From assembly GCA_037974665.1 (NCBI GenBank), contig CM075766.1, forward strand, positions 48,721,569-48,785,568: a stretch of 64,000 nucleotides of DNA, given 5' to 3'. Source of the stretch: Ehretia macrophylla (Eukaryota > Streptophyta > Magnoliopsida > Boraginales > Ehretiaceae). The position numbers and the translations under genes are program-made. Below, in pieces: positions 21,559 to 34,457 of this stretch. The notes under the pieces are model-generated. The model ran no database searches, was not told the DNA's origin, and saw nothing but the letters and a program-made list of their open reading frames with translations. The first letter of the stretch is position 1, and every line of letters begins with the position of its first letter.

Positions 21559-23389
21559 GTGAGGGATATAGTCCCGGGGCGTGCAATGCAACATATAATA
21601 CAATTATACAACAATAACACTTAGACAATTAAAGAAACAATGATAACTTAAATAACCACACATTTAAAAGGATACATTTCATACAATCCCCTATACACCA
21701 ATCTTCACAGGTCTTCAATCATGATCCACGAACCACGAGCACGATCACGATAAGCCGGCATAACCCCAATCACTCCAGTGGGTGTACTCCGGATGTACCC
21801 CGAATCCTACGACCCAACATCCCCTGGCAATCTCCGGACCAGGCGAATGAGGGAATAGGGCACGGAGTTTGAATATCCACCGGCAAGCCCTCTGCCGCCC
21901 AGCCGATATTCAACACATCCGCCCCTGACACTATGGTTGCGCAACCACTATGCAATGCACTTAACGATGGCAAGTTAATAGCAATAATATAAGCATTAAC
22001 ACATATGAGGATCAACAAAGTAGGTTGACCTTGAAGCAATTAGCATAGAAGCAATTATATAAGCTAATAAGCAGTTTTACAAAGGGACATTTACAAAATA
22101 ACCATAGAATTATACCAAAAGCTCCAGTTCAACTTAATATCACATATAAACACTCAAGAAGTCATGCCGTGGGTTTAGAAATGTGAGACAACCGAAATTG
22201 CACTTAAACCCCTTTATTTTACAAACTATTTCTCTTCCAAACCAAAGTTAATGATTTCATTTTCAAAGGGAACTCTCCCAACCTTCTAACTAACACTCAA
22301 GGTACCCTTTCAACCCTCTAACTCATTCAAATGCCCGCGATTACCCCGAAAGCCCCAAATTTCCTCTTATGGCTATAAACTATACGTACATTGTCCGGGC
22401 TTCAAACAAGGAATATCAAGGCATCTATAGCACCTAGGTAGCCTAAGGATACTAGAATTGAAGCCCGAATCCACCCAGATTCGCATTAACCCCGAAAGCC
22501 CCAAATTAAAGTCGGCTATTTTCCATTTTAAGCAATTTAAGGACAATGCAAGTGCACGGGGCTATTAGGTTACCTTCACTAGCACCTAAGGCGTCTATTA
22601 GAAGCATTGAATCAAGCTAATTCGAGCAATTACGCAAAACCCTAGAAAAATATCACTATTCACCCAAAATTTCAAATTAACGATTCTAACCATTTAAAAA
22701 GCGAAACAACGGCTCAAATGTGTTCTCTAGCATTCATATAGATGGTATATTAGCATAGATAACTCATACAATAGCATTTGATCACATTTTCAACAAATCA
22801 AGAAATTGGCAACTATTTAGAAATGCAAAAACAAGCCGTGAAATCCCTCACCAATGCGCGTAGGAGCCTCTAGGAAGCTTGCACACACCCTAATCTAGTT
22901 GCTCTAGGCTTGGAGTGGCTTGAATCGAAGAGTTGAAGAGCAAAAATCAGTTTTTCTCCTCTCCTAGCAGCTCTCGGCCCTGCTACAGTATTTCTGCCCA
23001 ATTTTTTTCTTTTTGTTTTGTGTTTTGGTGCTTATGTGTTTATATGGTGAAGTTTAGTTGAGGTGGGGTCATGGTGGGGCTTAAGTGGACTCCTAAAAAG
23101 CGCGTAGATAGCTTAGAAACGAGCCTAAAGTGTAAAACATAGGCTAGCTAATTAAATCTCTAAGTTATGTTACGTAACACTATTCACTCAACTACAAAAA
23201 TTATTTTCTAAACGAGCCCTCCTAACGCCTTTAGTTCAATTGCACATTTTTCCCACTACTTTTACAATTAATATGATTTAATAAAAATGCTAATTAACTA
23301 ATAGAAGGCAGTTTAAAAATGGAGTGAATAGTAGTCACAAAAGTCAGTTAGTAAGGCACATAAGTAAATGCGCAAATAAGGGATGCAAC

Positions 23390-26234
23390 TGTGATAACCC
23401 GAACCGGCATGCATTTAATGGCATTTGACTGCATTTAATTAAATGTTTAATTAGTTAAATCATCTAATTTTCACTGTTTTGCTATTTCTTTTAGAAGAAT
23501 TCGAAAAGGATTTATATTATTTGATTAAAAGATTATTATTTATTTCTAATCATTGTAGTAATTGAACTTATTCTCTTGTGATTAATTAAGTGTCGTCTTA
23601 AATGTTAATATTTAATTTCACTTGATTACATGTTTATTTTTATTTGTTCATTTGTAACTTAACATTTACTTCATAAATTCTTTAAAATGATCTAGAAATA
23701 GTTAAATTAATTATTTTAAATGAATATTAATTACCTTGATTGTTTTGATTATTTTAATAATCAGTTTTGGTTGTTTTGCATTAAAATCACTCGGTTTTCA
23801 AATAAATGAGGAAAGTAACTCCGAGCCGGAGTGAATTTTAAACTATTCTACTATTCTACTTTTCAAAGAATTAAAGTTTTATATTATTGCTCATCACTTT
23901 ATTAGCGATCGATTAGTGACCGTTCGATCGTAGAATTTCAAAAATAGGAGTTAGGGAAATATTCTTCGGACTTAGTGAAAAATGTTTTTAGCTTAATTTA
24001 ACTAGTTTTAGTTGTTTTTCATTTAATTGCATTGTTTTAACTTGAATTGGATTTAATGGCATCAAAATAAGCTTATTTGACTATTTTTAATTAAAGTTTG
24101 ATTTTGCAAATGACCATTTTGCCCTTGTCACCTTATAAATTAAAAACAAAGCAAAATAAACTCAAAAACAAATGCACAATTTCCCTCTATGTCCCCCCCC
24201 CCTATGGCCGAGAGGTAGAGGAAGGCAAAAGAAAATATTTTTCTTCAATTTTCTCCTACAAATTATGCTTGGATTTGATCTTGGAGCTTGGCTAGGGTTT
24301 GAGCAAATCTTCCTCTTCAATCTCTGTGAGGGTTTTCACGCTTTTGTGCATTTAAATTCGAATTTGAATTTTGTGTCAAATTTTTAGATTTGATATATAA
24401 TGTGTTATAATGCCTGAAATTGCTTGATATAGCTTCCTTTGAGTTCGTAGAGTATTGTTTGATAGTTATTTAGCAATTTTTACGGTTGAAACGGCGTATT
24501 TGAAATTGGGGAAGAACATGAATAGTGAATTATGAATAGTAAACCCTATAATTTTGGATTTCGATCCGAATTGCGATTGATTGATTTGGATAGGTGCCAT
24601 TAGTGATAGAAAGATAAAATGTGAAATAAAAACGGATCGGCCTTTGTTAAAATTGGAAATTAGACAAAGAAACATAAAGGGGCCGTTTGACCAAAAGTTG
24701 ACCGTGCTCGAATTGAGTTGGGGGTTTCGTAATTGAGGGCATGGAAGCACTTTTGGCGCTGTTGTGGCGTTGATTGAATGACCGGTTAGCATAGCTGTAG
24801 TTCAAATGCAGTAGGTGGACTTTCGGGTCTCGGGTGAGAAAGTGAAGTTTAGTGACATAGAAACGTGCCTTGTAGTGCCTGAGTGAATGTAGTGAAATCG
24901 GTTTCCTAATCCCGTAGCTCGTTTGCTCGTAATTGTCCTTGGAAGTTGGGGTCGAATAGTGATTTTTGTTGTTTTCGTGTTTGAACTGCCGTTACTTGTT
25001 TAATTGTTGTTATTGTTGCTTATTATTGCTTGTTATGCTTGAAAAGTTAGTTGAATACTAGTATTGATTGTGATTGCGTGTTATCTCGTTTATTGTCACT
25101 AGTTTGTATTGTTGTGCTATCGCTCGTTTATTGCCATGTGTCGAGTCTTGCATTGCATAGTGTCTTGCGCGTGAGTGATGGGCCTCTATGGGTAGCCTCG
25201 GGTTGCCAGTGTTGGTTGCTCTAGCTCCGCTGCTATTCCCTCTTCTCGCTTGGGTTGCCTCCCAGGGAGATTTGGGTCGTAGATTGATGGATACTTCCGG
25301 GGTATTCCAAACTGGTGTTATAAGGTAGATGCGCGCTTATTGTCATCGTTGTCAACATCAAGCTCGAGATTGATGTATCGCTCGTGAAATGGTACATTGC
25401 TCGTATGAGTGAACCATAGCCTTCAGAGTGTGGTATAGCTTTGAATGGTTGTGTTAATGCTTTCAGTAATTGCTTATTGTATTGATTGTTTGTCTTGATT
25501 GCTTATTTATCAGTTATATTGCTTAACTGCCTTATTTGCATTGCACGAATTTCTTTCTCTCCAATTCGATATCTGTCTTGCCCTCACTGAGTATACGTGT
25601 TGTGTATACTCACTCCTCACCACCACATTTCAGGAAATGTCATGTTAGTTGGAAAGTTCGTGATTTCGTGAAAGTTCGTGCCTGAAGAGTTGTCTGCGTG
25701 CCTATGTGACTTGAGTTGTCAAAGTTGTAAAGTTGTATGCTTTTATGTATTATATGTATTTAATGTCAAAAAGTATGTAATTTAAGTTTCATGAGATTGT
25801 TGAAGTAGTTTGATAAGTTAGATTATGTATCTAGTTATTATAACTTAACTTCAAAAGCATGTTTGTAATGTCCTAAGGAAAAGAATTAGAATGGCATGAT
25901 AGTTTATTTTATGCGGTAGCTTAGTATGGTTTAATTGTCTAGTTTGAATGTACTTGTCAAAAATGAAAAGAGATAGATTAGCTTTTAAATTGGAAATGTA
26001 TGTATACTTGCTGAGTTTAATTGTTGAGAACCGAGGCTCGGATGGCCTTGAGGAAGTTTTGTATGGTTGGACACGGTGTTGGTCCATTTATATGCTATCG
26101 CAGGTTTTACATTTCGCCTAGAAATAGGGGAGACTCCGTCCGTTTTCCCTGAAAATTATGCCCGGGTTTGGATTTGGGTTGTGATTAGATTGATTGATAG
26201 GACCTCCGGTCTCGAGAGGGATCGGGGTATTACA
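23390..26234 (+). mobile_element. Solo LTR B1 (2845 bp)
   Basis: It opens TGTGATAACCCGAACC and ends ATCGGGGTATTACA; duplication GCAAC at 23385-23389 and 26235-26239. It is the same family as B2 (42637-45384, opposite strand). The donor-like TCT/GTGAGGG is at 24326 and the acceptor-like TTTCAG ends at 25633. Confidence 0.88.
25588..25671 (+). other. LTR hairpin and acceptor-like site (LTR B1)
   Basis: A perfect 9-bp stem: TGAGTATAC (25588-25596) and GTATACTCA (25604-25612) with a 7-nt loop. The acceptor-like TTTCAG ends at 25633 and a short frame (12 codons with TGA, 25636-25671) follows. Its peptide is not acidic, unlike the other families. Confidence 0.5.
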
Positions 26235-27061
26235 GCAACAGTAATTAAATGCATGGTTAAATCTCGGGCGTCACAGAAATTACATGTCAAAGCATGCCTC
26301 GTATGTTTTCTTGTCGATATGTGGTCATACGTGTATCCGGAGGCAAGCTACTTTGTTGACCTCCTAATGTGAATTGTTAAAAGATATTCTATGGCTTGTT
26401 TTGGACATGATTACTTGGCTGCCCGTGAAAGTTTAATTGCTTTTAAATTGATATATGAAATGATTATATGTCCTCACAATGCCTTATGTGCCAATATGCC
26501 AAAATGTGATCATATACTTGCTTGGAGGCAACCTACTTTGTTGACCTCCTAATGTGAAATGTTAAATGGCATAAATGTGCAATGCATATAAGGTTGCAAC
26601 CTTTCATTCTGGCATGGTAGCATTCGCGTCACTCCGGGAGGGATCGGGCTTACCGGTGTATTGGCGTGACTACCATGGTCCAATTCCCTCTCTCGCTTGG
26701 GGGCTAGACTTCCTCAGAGAGTTGGGTCATAGAATTTGGGGTACAATCTGGAGTACACCCGTTGGAGTGATAAGTGGATGATTGATACCGACTACAACAA
26801 TGGTTATTAGAAATGATCTTGAGAGCAAATGCTCACCGATTGATCTTGAGAGCGAAAGCTCACCGTATCCTTTTCACTATGTGTTTAAGTACTCTCGCTT
26901 GATTCTTAGAGGACCTCGGGGTGGAAAAACGGGTAAATGTGTTCATTTATATTTATGTTATGTTATGAACTTACTTATTTTATATGACATGTTTCCAAAG
27001 GAGTTTTCATAAGATTAACTGGAAAAGGATTTCAAAACCTTGTCATGTGTTCCCTCCTCGC

Positions 27062-27201
27062 TGAGTTCATAAGGACTCACCCTCTTTTTTGTCACAAGTG
27101 AAACAGATTTGGAACAGGTACCCGAAGAAAATGTGCTAGTTGATGAACCTTTGGAACGACTATGTACATTGCGTGTTTTTCGTGAACATGGATGCTATTA
27201 G
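27062..27201 (+). other. LTR hairpin, acceptor-like site and mini-exon (LTR E)
   Basis: Stem TGAGTTC (27062-27068) and GGACTCA (27073-27079), loop ATAA, one G-T pair. GAAACAG ends at 27106 and a frame from 27109 to the TAG at 27199-27201 begins LEQVPEENVLVDEPLE. The shared V-P-E-E-N-V ... V-D-E pattern resembles the A-family peptide, in the same phase. Confidence 0.45.
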
Positions 27202-27786
27202 GGATGTTGTGTTTGTTTGCGGACTCTCTATTTCGTTGATATAAATGACCCCGTTGTAATTTGGGTCTAATTTTTTATTGTACTATCTATAACCGGACAA
27301 ACTCTTTATTTGGTTATTTGCTTTCATTATCTTGAATAGTAGTTATCGTAAGCATTTAAACCACTAGGTGATTAATCCACTAAGTCAACTCTATCTAATT
27401 TCACTTAGGTGCTCACCCGTAAGCTAAAGGATAATAGGTACTTGCATAATAGGAAATTGACAAATAAATGGAACATAGTTATCATGCTAGGCTTATTAAC
27501 CAAATGAGACTTTCAAGATAAATTAGTAGGCATATCGGTTGATGACAAAATAGAAACTTTAGTTGGAATCAGATTTATGATTGGAAATTTTGAGGTGTTC
27601 TAGAAATTAGGTCAAACCAAAAGTCCTAAATATAGACGTTATGCTGCCAGTTTTTCAAAAAACTTTTGGAGTTCTAGGCTAATGAATAAACATTAATCTT
27701 CATGAATCGGTCATAGTCGTATAACAACATTAATGATTTAGGTCATACCCTAGTCTAGCCTCCATAGGTCGGGTTGGGACGTGACA

Positions 27787-27908
27787 AATCTGAAGTGACA
27801 AAAGATTCATATCATATCCTATTATTACAACACGACAAACTTATTTACATGACACGAGGCTTCGTCATGGGATCCACTCGGGATTCTTGGAATCTTGTCT
27901 GCAATGAG
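27787..27908 (-). other. Pararetroviral leader downstream of V4 (short piece right of LTR E)
   Basis: The rest of the leader that was split by LTR E. It carries the TGACG-type palindrome near 27850-27870. Joined in thought to 17966-18433 it shows that V4 and V2 stood head to tail. Confidence 0.75.
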
Positions 27909-30900
27909 TCACCATCTGTCGTTATTGAGATCATCCCACCACTCCTGACTATTTTGGCTAAGATCTCCCCCCCACGGGTCGTAGTCAGACCCAAGGTCTG
28001 CAGTGGAATAGCCAGCTTCTTGAGAAAAAATTTGGAACGCTAGAAGATGATCATAAAAAGTGGGGCTATCAGGGAAGTGGACGTGCGAAAATTCTGTGAG
28101 ATTAGAAACATCTAGACCATGAGCTCTAGCAGTGGCTCTTTTGACGGTAAGACATTGTTCCTAAGAAATGAAAGGTTGGCCATCAGTGGGATTTCGATTT
28201 GAGCTGGAACTTCATGGAATAAGACCTGGAACAAAGGAAGATGGAAGTGTGCAGCCATTTGGATTTACCATGCATACAACTTTCTCGGATGGTAGTGTGC
28301 GAGAGAGAAAATCAGTAAGGATATTCTCTTTGCCTGGGATGTATCGCATTATCCAATTGAACTGGAAAATCCATTATGTCCATCGAATGAGTTGTGGATC
28401 CGGAATATCATTCTGCTTTCTCTTAAGAACTCCCAGAAATCCTTTAAAATCTGTTTCAATAATGAAATGATTTTGAGCAAGATAAAACTTGATTTTTTGA
28501 TTCCCTGAATAACTGTAAGAACTTCTCTTTTGAAAGAGGGATAGTTGCATTGTGCTGGCATGAAAGATCCTGATTTGTAACCATAGACTTGTCTGTGTCC
28601 ATTGTCTTCTTCAATGAGGACTGCTGCCCAAAAATCAAGGGAAGCATCAGTCTGTAAGATGAGTTGTCCTGGACCTGGGATCTTGAGAGGAGGAAATGTT
28701 CTGCAGAGCTCTTTCAGCTATTGAACTACAATTGTGGCTTCTGGATACCAATTTCCAATGTTGGATTTTCGGAGGTACTTGGAAATCTGGCTGGTGTAGT
28801 TGGCCAAGGATGGATCATGCGATGAGGCATAATTTATCAATCCAAGGAACTGCTGGATCTGAGTAACAGTTCTGAGCTCATCAGGAAAGTCGAGGACTTT
28901 GCTTGATATGTGGTCCTGTAAAAGAATATGTCCTTCTCTGATCTGCAAACCAAGAAAATCAATAGCATTTAGACCAATTTTCATCTTGGATTCAGTTAGA
29001 ACTAATCCATGCTGGTAGGCTAGTTCCTGGAATTATCGGAGATGCTAGTCGTGTTCTTCAACTGTGTTACTGAATACCAAAACATCATCAATGTAAATAA
29101 TATAGTGATGTGCAAGGGGTCAGTACACATCATCCATTCTGTGTTGGAAGTTGGACGGTGCATTGTTGAGACAAAATGGCATGACGTTCCATTCATAATG
29201 TCCCTATGGAAAAACAAAAGCAATTTTGAATCTATCAGCTTCAGTAATACCAATTTGCCAAAATCCAGATTTCATATCAAATTTGGAGAAGAATTTGGCA
29301 TTGGATAGCTTTTGAAGAAGTTGTTCCTTTTGCGGAAGAGGGTATCTAATATCCTGCAATTGATCATTGACTTGGCGATAATCTATCACCAATCTTTTCT
29401 TTCCTTGGACCTGTTCAGATCTTTTGTTGACATAAAAGGCATGACTTGCCCATGGAGATTTGGATGGTCGAATGAGACCTTGCTCAAGAAGTGTTTGAAT
29501 TATAGCTTGACAAAGATCTTCATCTTTTGGCATTCTTGGATAAAAGAAGGTTTGGTATGGTATCTGCCAATTTTCTCTGTAAGGTAGAGAGACGAAGTAT
29601 TTCTCTCTTTCCCAAAACTTGTTTGGAAGATCACCGCAACAGGAAAGGAGGAGGTTTCTCTCTTCAGCAAATTCATCATCTTGAATGGCTAAAACTTGTG
29701 AGGGTAATTCCTGTAAAGATACCCAAGGGGTATACTGATTGTATAGGAATTGGAAACCATCTGTCTGAAATGAGAATGGAGCAAGTAAGGTGAAAAAATT
29801 CATTCCTAAGAGAATATCTTCACAGCATTGATCAAACTAGTAAAAGCTGTGTCGGACTGAGACATTTGGGGATAAGTGTATGGGTATGGTCATGGAGCGT
29901 GCTTCACTTGCAAATCCACTACCAGACGCAGTGATAAAGATTGCTTTGGAGGAAATCCAAAATTCAGGAAGAAGACACTTGGATTTCATCATGGAAATAC
30001 ATGAACCTGTGTCTACAAGTGCAGTAACAGTGATAGGAACATATCCTGGAGGGTTTATAACAAGCTTTATGTATGGCTTATAGATCTGTCCCGGAGTAAA
30101 GGTAGCTTGGGAAGTGGTAAGGATTGGTTGTTTAGTGGTTTTGGGTATTTTGGCTATGGAAAGGTTTGGTTCAAAATCAGAGGATTCGAATTATGAGGTG
30201 AGATCTGAGGATGAGGTTGTATCAAGGTTAAGGACGGCTTGATCTGGTTCGGAAGTCCATGTGTATAGCTGGTCATCAAAGTTTTGAGTTGAAATAAACT
30301 GAACAAGCTTGGCTGGTAGCTTCTTGGACTTCTTGAGGTAACAATCCTTTGCAAAATGTCCTTTCTTTCCACAAAGAAAACACTTAGTGGAAGAAGAGGG
30401 TTTTGATCTTCTCTTCACAAATCTGAATTTCTTGAAAGGTTATATGAACTTGTGAAACATTTTCTGATATTTGTGCTTCTTGTATTTGTGACACGAACAT
30501 GGAGAGTAGCTGTGATGTGACAGCCAAACTTTTGGAAATCTTTTCTGCAAAAACTATCCATTGTTTTATGTTCGTAGTTTTTGAGGAGTTTGCCAAGTCG
30601 CTTGGACTTGCACTAATCTTGAATGAGATTTCTGGCCATCTGGTACAAGTAATCAAGACTCACATGTCTTAGATCTACAATATTGGCTCGTTTGAACTCT
30701 GTTTCGAGCAATTCAGGAAGTGGTTGTGGCATGTTAAAGACAAACGCCTTCTTGATGGTTTATGTATTTTTCCCAAAGGTAAAATACAGAGCTTCCTGTC
30801 CGAGATAATAATCTCCAAGTTTTGCAACATCACAGTATTTGTTGAGTAAGAACTCCTTTTCTGCTTCCTCAATCTTTTGGGTTGTTTGTCCTATGAAAAT

Positions 30901-32120
30901 GGTTCGTAGACATCTTAGGAATATCTGAATAGGATCTTCATCTGTCAGGATGATCTATCTTTCTTCTTTTGACAGCATTCTTGTCCACCAACTGCGAAGT
31001 GATCCTGTAAAAGCAGCAACAAGACGGTCAATGATATCTCTTATTTCAAGAGTAGGATTTCGGAGAGATTCTCCATCTATCCATGCATCCATTTTCTCAA
31101 GATATTTGAGTCTGTTATTAGGAGAAATTGCATTAATGTTCCAAAATTGCTTGTGATCTGGAGCATATGGGATGGAACCTTTTCCTTCAATGTTTTGTAG
31201 TCTCTGAGGTTGCTGTTGTGGAACCTATGGGACTTGTGCCTGTGGCGGTTGTTGGTTCCGGTGCTCACCAGCTTGGGAAGTTTTTCCCTGGTCACTGGTT
31301 GTTTCTGAATCATCAGGTATGTGTTCAGGTTCTTGTGGTGTCCGTGTAGAACAGAGTCACAGGAGTTTGCATAAGAACTGGTCCTTTGTATGGTGGAATT
31401 GTCTGAGAGGATGAATCCTTCTCAAACGGATCAAAGGAGTCAAAGGACAAAATAACAGAAGAAATTTCACTGGGACCTTCTTTCTCGTCTTCATCACCCC
31501 CACCCAGTTGGTATAATTTTCTCTTTGGAGAGATAATCTGGAGGTGGTATGAGATCAACCCAATAGTTTTTTTCGCAATTTTCACTTGGTATCCAGACTG
31601 CATGATCTGGCTTTGGATTATGCTTCCAAGGATGAAAGGACTGCTTCTTTGGCTTAGCTGGCTTTGCAAGTTTTTTAGCAAGTCGTTCTTTTTTTCTTTT
31701 GAACTCGTCTGAATCAAGATAATGCTTCTCGGAAGAAGATTTCTGTATGTTGATCATGTTGATGCTATTCCAAGAATGAACTTGTTCGGAAGAGGATACG
31801 GATTGTACAATGACAGTAGAGGATTTATACACAACTGTAAGGGCTGCTGGCTTGATAGGTAATAGAGATTTGAACTTTTGTGTGAGTTGGGAAGTTTGGT
31901 AATATGAGTATGGGTTTAACGGAGAGAGTTTGAAGAGTTCACCTGGTTTGGTAGATGGAGGTGTTTGGGTTATGTCTACCTCATAGTGAGATGCGGAAGG
32001 ATCAAGGGAAGTGACTTCAGAGTTGTTAGCAACAACTTCTTGTTCTGGCAGGGGAAGATCAGCCATGGTGGATACACTGGTCACGACTGGACTTACTGCG
32101 GGACTTACGACGCCTTTCAT
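27909..32120 (-). pseudogene. V4: endogenous pararetrovirus ORF without movement protein, with protease, RT and RNase H
   Basis: Caulimoviridae-like polyprotein gene on the - strand from ATG 32118-32120 to TGA 27909-27911. The N-terminal domain passes in frame straight into the coat region at about 31830-31785, where V2 has about 0.9 kb of movement protein. The zinc knuckle (30341-30382) keeps all Cys and His residues. The protease DTG is at 30005-30013. RT has FDMKSGFWQIGI and an intact catalytic YIDD at 29084-29095. RNase H lies at about 28690-28330, followed by a C-terminal tail. Frameshifts and stops (for example near 31490, 31320, 29200 and 28985) prevent a full product. It is the most complete enzyme-bearing viral copy here. 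Confidence 0.82.
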
Positions 32121-32152
32121 TCACTCTTTAACGGCTATTTCCCTATTGCCAA

Positions 32153-34431
32153 TGTCACGCCCCGACCCGACCCCGCAAAAGGCCAAGCCCGGACCCAACA
32201 CACGGACGGAGTCTCCTCTGTACCGCGGACGATCCGAAAACCCTAAAATCATCATAATACTTGCGAAAGCCATACAACAATTCAAACAAGCCAACTTCCT
32301 TGAAACATACATTTCTTATTAACCAACTTTGCAACCCAAAAATGATATGCATACTACACAAGTATTTATGCCACTAATCAATTCCATTAGCATGCATTTC
32401 CTTACTAGTCATAAGAGTATAAGTTTACAACTTTACATGCTTTCAACTTATACAACATAAGTCCGTAGAGGCCTCAAACTAGAAAATACAAACAAGGCTA
32501 CAAGCCTCAAAATTAAGCGACTTCCAAGCAATATACATATCAAGCAAGGCTCGCACAAAATCTGGTAACCAACCAACAGCAAAGCAAAGAAGTGCTATCA
32601 CGGGAGCACCTCCACCTGTTCCTCTTCCTCAATTACCTCAAGAGGGTCTGCTTCAACTACTGTAAAAATATAGTATAGAGAGGAATGAGCAAAAACTATT
32701 GCTCAGCGAGGGCAATTGGTCTCAAGGACGGAGATGAGAGGAGTATGCAATGCAATTAGCCAAGCAATGCATACAAATATCATACAGAGATATAATAAAG
32801 CCATCAATAAAGCAAGACAAGTATTTAAAGCTGTAAACACTCATTCAAAGGATACGATACTCTTTTCACGAGCAACTTTCAAACTCGAATTCGATGACGA
32901 CGCACCGGCCCAAACCACCTTATAACACCAGTTTGGAATACCCCGGAAGTATCCATCAACCTACGACCCAAAACTCCCTGGGAGGCAACCCAAGCGAGAA
33001 GAGGGAATAGCAGCGGAGCTAGAGCAACCAACACTGGCAACCCGAGGCTACCCAGAGAGGCCCATCACTCACGCGCGAGACACTATGCAATGCAAGACTC
33101 GATACAAGACGATAAACAAGCGATAAAGCCACACGTGGGAGAATAACAAAGTAGGTTACTCTCGCACGCAATAGCAACAATTTATAAGCATTTCAATCCA
33201 AATCAATTCAAACAAGTATTTCAAGCAACCCTAATCATTCTATAGGCATAAAATCAAGAAAGCAAACAAAAACACAAATCGGCCCCAACTATCAAAACGC
33301 TACCATTTCCAAACGAGCCACGAGTTCTGGAAACCGACTTCACCAACCCTCCTAGGTCACCATAAGGCACGTCTAAAGACCCCGAAACCCTACTTAACCC
33401 TAGAAACCACGCAAAGTCCCGATTTCCCCCTTTGCTCGTTTGAACTACAACTATATCAACCAAACACCCAACCAACGCCATAATCGCACCAAAAGTGCTT
33501 CCATGGCCTCCCGAAACAATGCCAACACGTAAAATGAGAAAATGCCAAACTCGACCTAAACGACCCCGACTTTCAACAAGGCTTAATTCCTTTTTTTCCA
33601 TTACGCAACTCAAACAAACCATGCATTTAGGCATTCTAGCACACCTAGCACAATTCTACATCAACGGACAGCATAACGGAACAACTTCATCGTTCCAAGG
33701 GTTTACTATTCACAAAATACTATTCAACATCCAAATTAAATTGCAATCTGAACATTTAACCGCAGAAAATGTTAAAAAGCTATAAATACACGTTCTACAA
33801 TTGCCAAGTAACATTCTAGAAGCATCAAAACGCTTTAAACAACAATCTACGGATAAAATCTAAAAATTTCAAAGTTAACACTCACAACATTTAAATGCGC
33901 AAATAACATGATTCCCTCACATTAGGCACTCCTAGTCGCTAGGAAAACAACGCTAGTCACCCCGGAAACCACCCCGCACAAGCTCAAGCGAAGATTGATC
34001 GATTAGAAGGTTGAAAGGTTTTTTTTTTTGCCTTGGAAGCTCAAGGCCTGCACACTGTAATTTCAGCTGCTATTTTCTTTTATTTTGCTTTGTTTTAGCT
34101 TATTAAAAGGTTGGCTTGGTCAAATGGTCAAATGCCTTGGTCAAACAACTTAAAACTTGGTCAAATGGCCTTATTTTGTGCATTTTAAAGGCATTCTAAC
34201 TAGAGAAAAATTAATTAAAGCTAGAAAAAATTAAAATATAAAATTTAAGTCATCTAAATACTAATTTCACTATTTACTGAGGACTAGAAACCGTTCTCTA
34301 GTTATTGCTCCCTAAATGCAATGCACGTTTCGACAGCAAGAAAGTAACAATTAATACTCAAAGAATTTAAGGAAATATAATTTCCAAAATAATAAACAAG
34401 GAATTTTCACATTCCGGGCTCGGGTATTACA
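32153..34431 (-). repeat. 3' LTR of G2 (2279 bp)
   Basis: On the + strand TGTCACGCCCCGACCC to GGGTATTACA. The donor-like AAT/GTGAGGG is at 33920 and the acceptor-like TTTTTACAG ends at 32660. Confidence 0.92.
32598..32705 (-). other. LTR hairpin, acceptor-like site and acidic mini-exon (G2 3' LTR)
   Basis: Perfect 7-bp stem TGAGCAA and TTGCTCA (32686-32692 and 32699-32705). After TTTTTACAG the frame 32657-32598 reads VEADPLEVIEEEEQVEVLP and stops (TGA). Phase and composition match LTR C. Confidence 0.5.
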
Positions 34432-34446
34432 CCCTCTCCCCCTTAA
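34432..34446 (-). other. G2 polypurine tract
   Basis: CCCTCTCCCCCTTAA on the + strand is a purine run on the - strand and abuts the inner end of the 3' LTR. Confidence 0.85.
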
Positions 34447-34457
34447 AACAATTGCGC

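Larger units (their letters stand above)
20935..26275 (-). mobile_element. Solo LTR C (- strand), interrupted by solo LTR B1
   Basis: On the + strand it begins TGTCACGCCCCGACCC and ends GGGCGTCACA; duplication GAAAT at 20930-20934 and 26276-26280. Its own sequence is 20935-23389 plus about 26240-26275, roughly 2.5 kb. It is related to the G2 LTRs (shared start, GGACCCGACACACGGAC, conserved blocks) but well diverged. No coding sequence is present. Confidence 0.85.
18434..27786 (+). mobile_element. Solo LTR E (about 4.0 kb of its own sequence), carrying two nested LTR insertions
   Basis: It opens TGTGAGGCCCGACC and ends GGTTGGGACGTGACA, with the exact duplication AATCT at 18429-18433 and 27787-27791. 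Removing the nested insertion (20935-26280) leaves about 4.0 kb with no gag or pol similarity. The layout matches the other LTRs: U3 repeats with ACGTG (18450-18740), a purine-rich leader (19250-19350), donor-like AAG/GTGAGG at 19414, and hairpin plus acceptor-like site near 27062-27106. A solo LTR arises by recombination between the two LTRs of one element. Confidence 0.85.
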
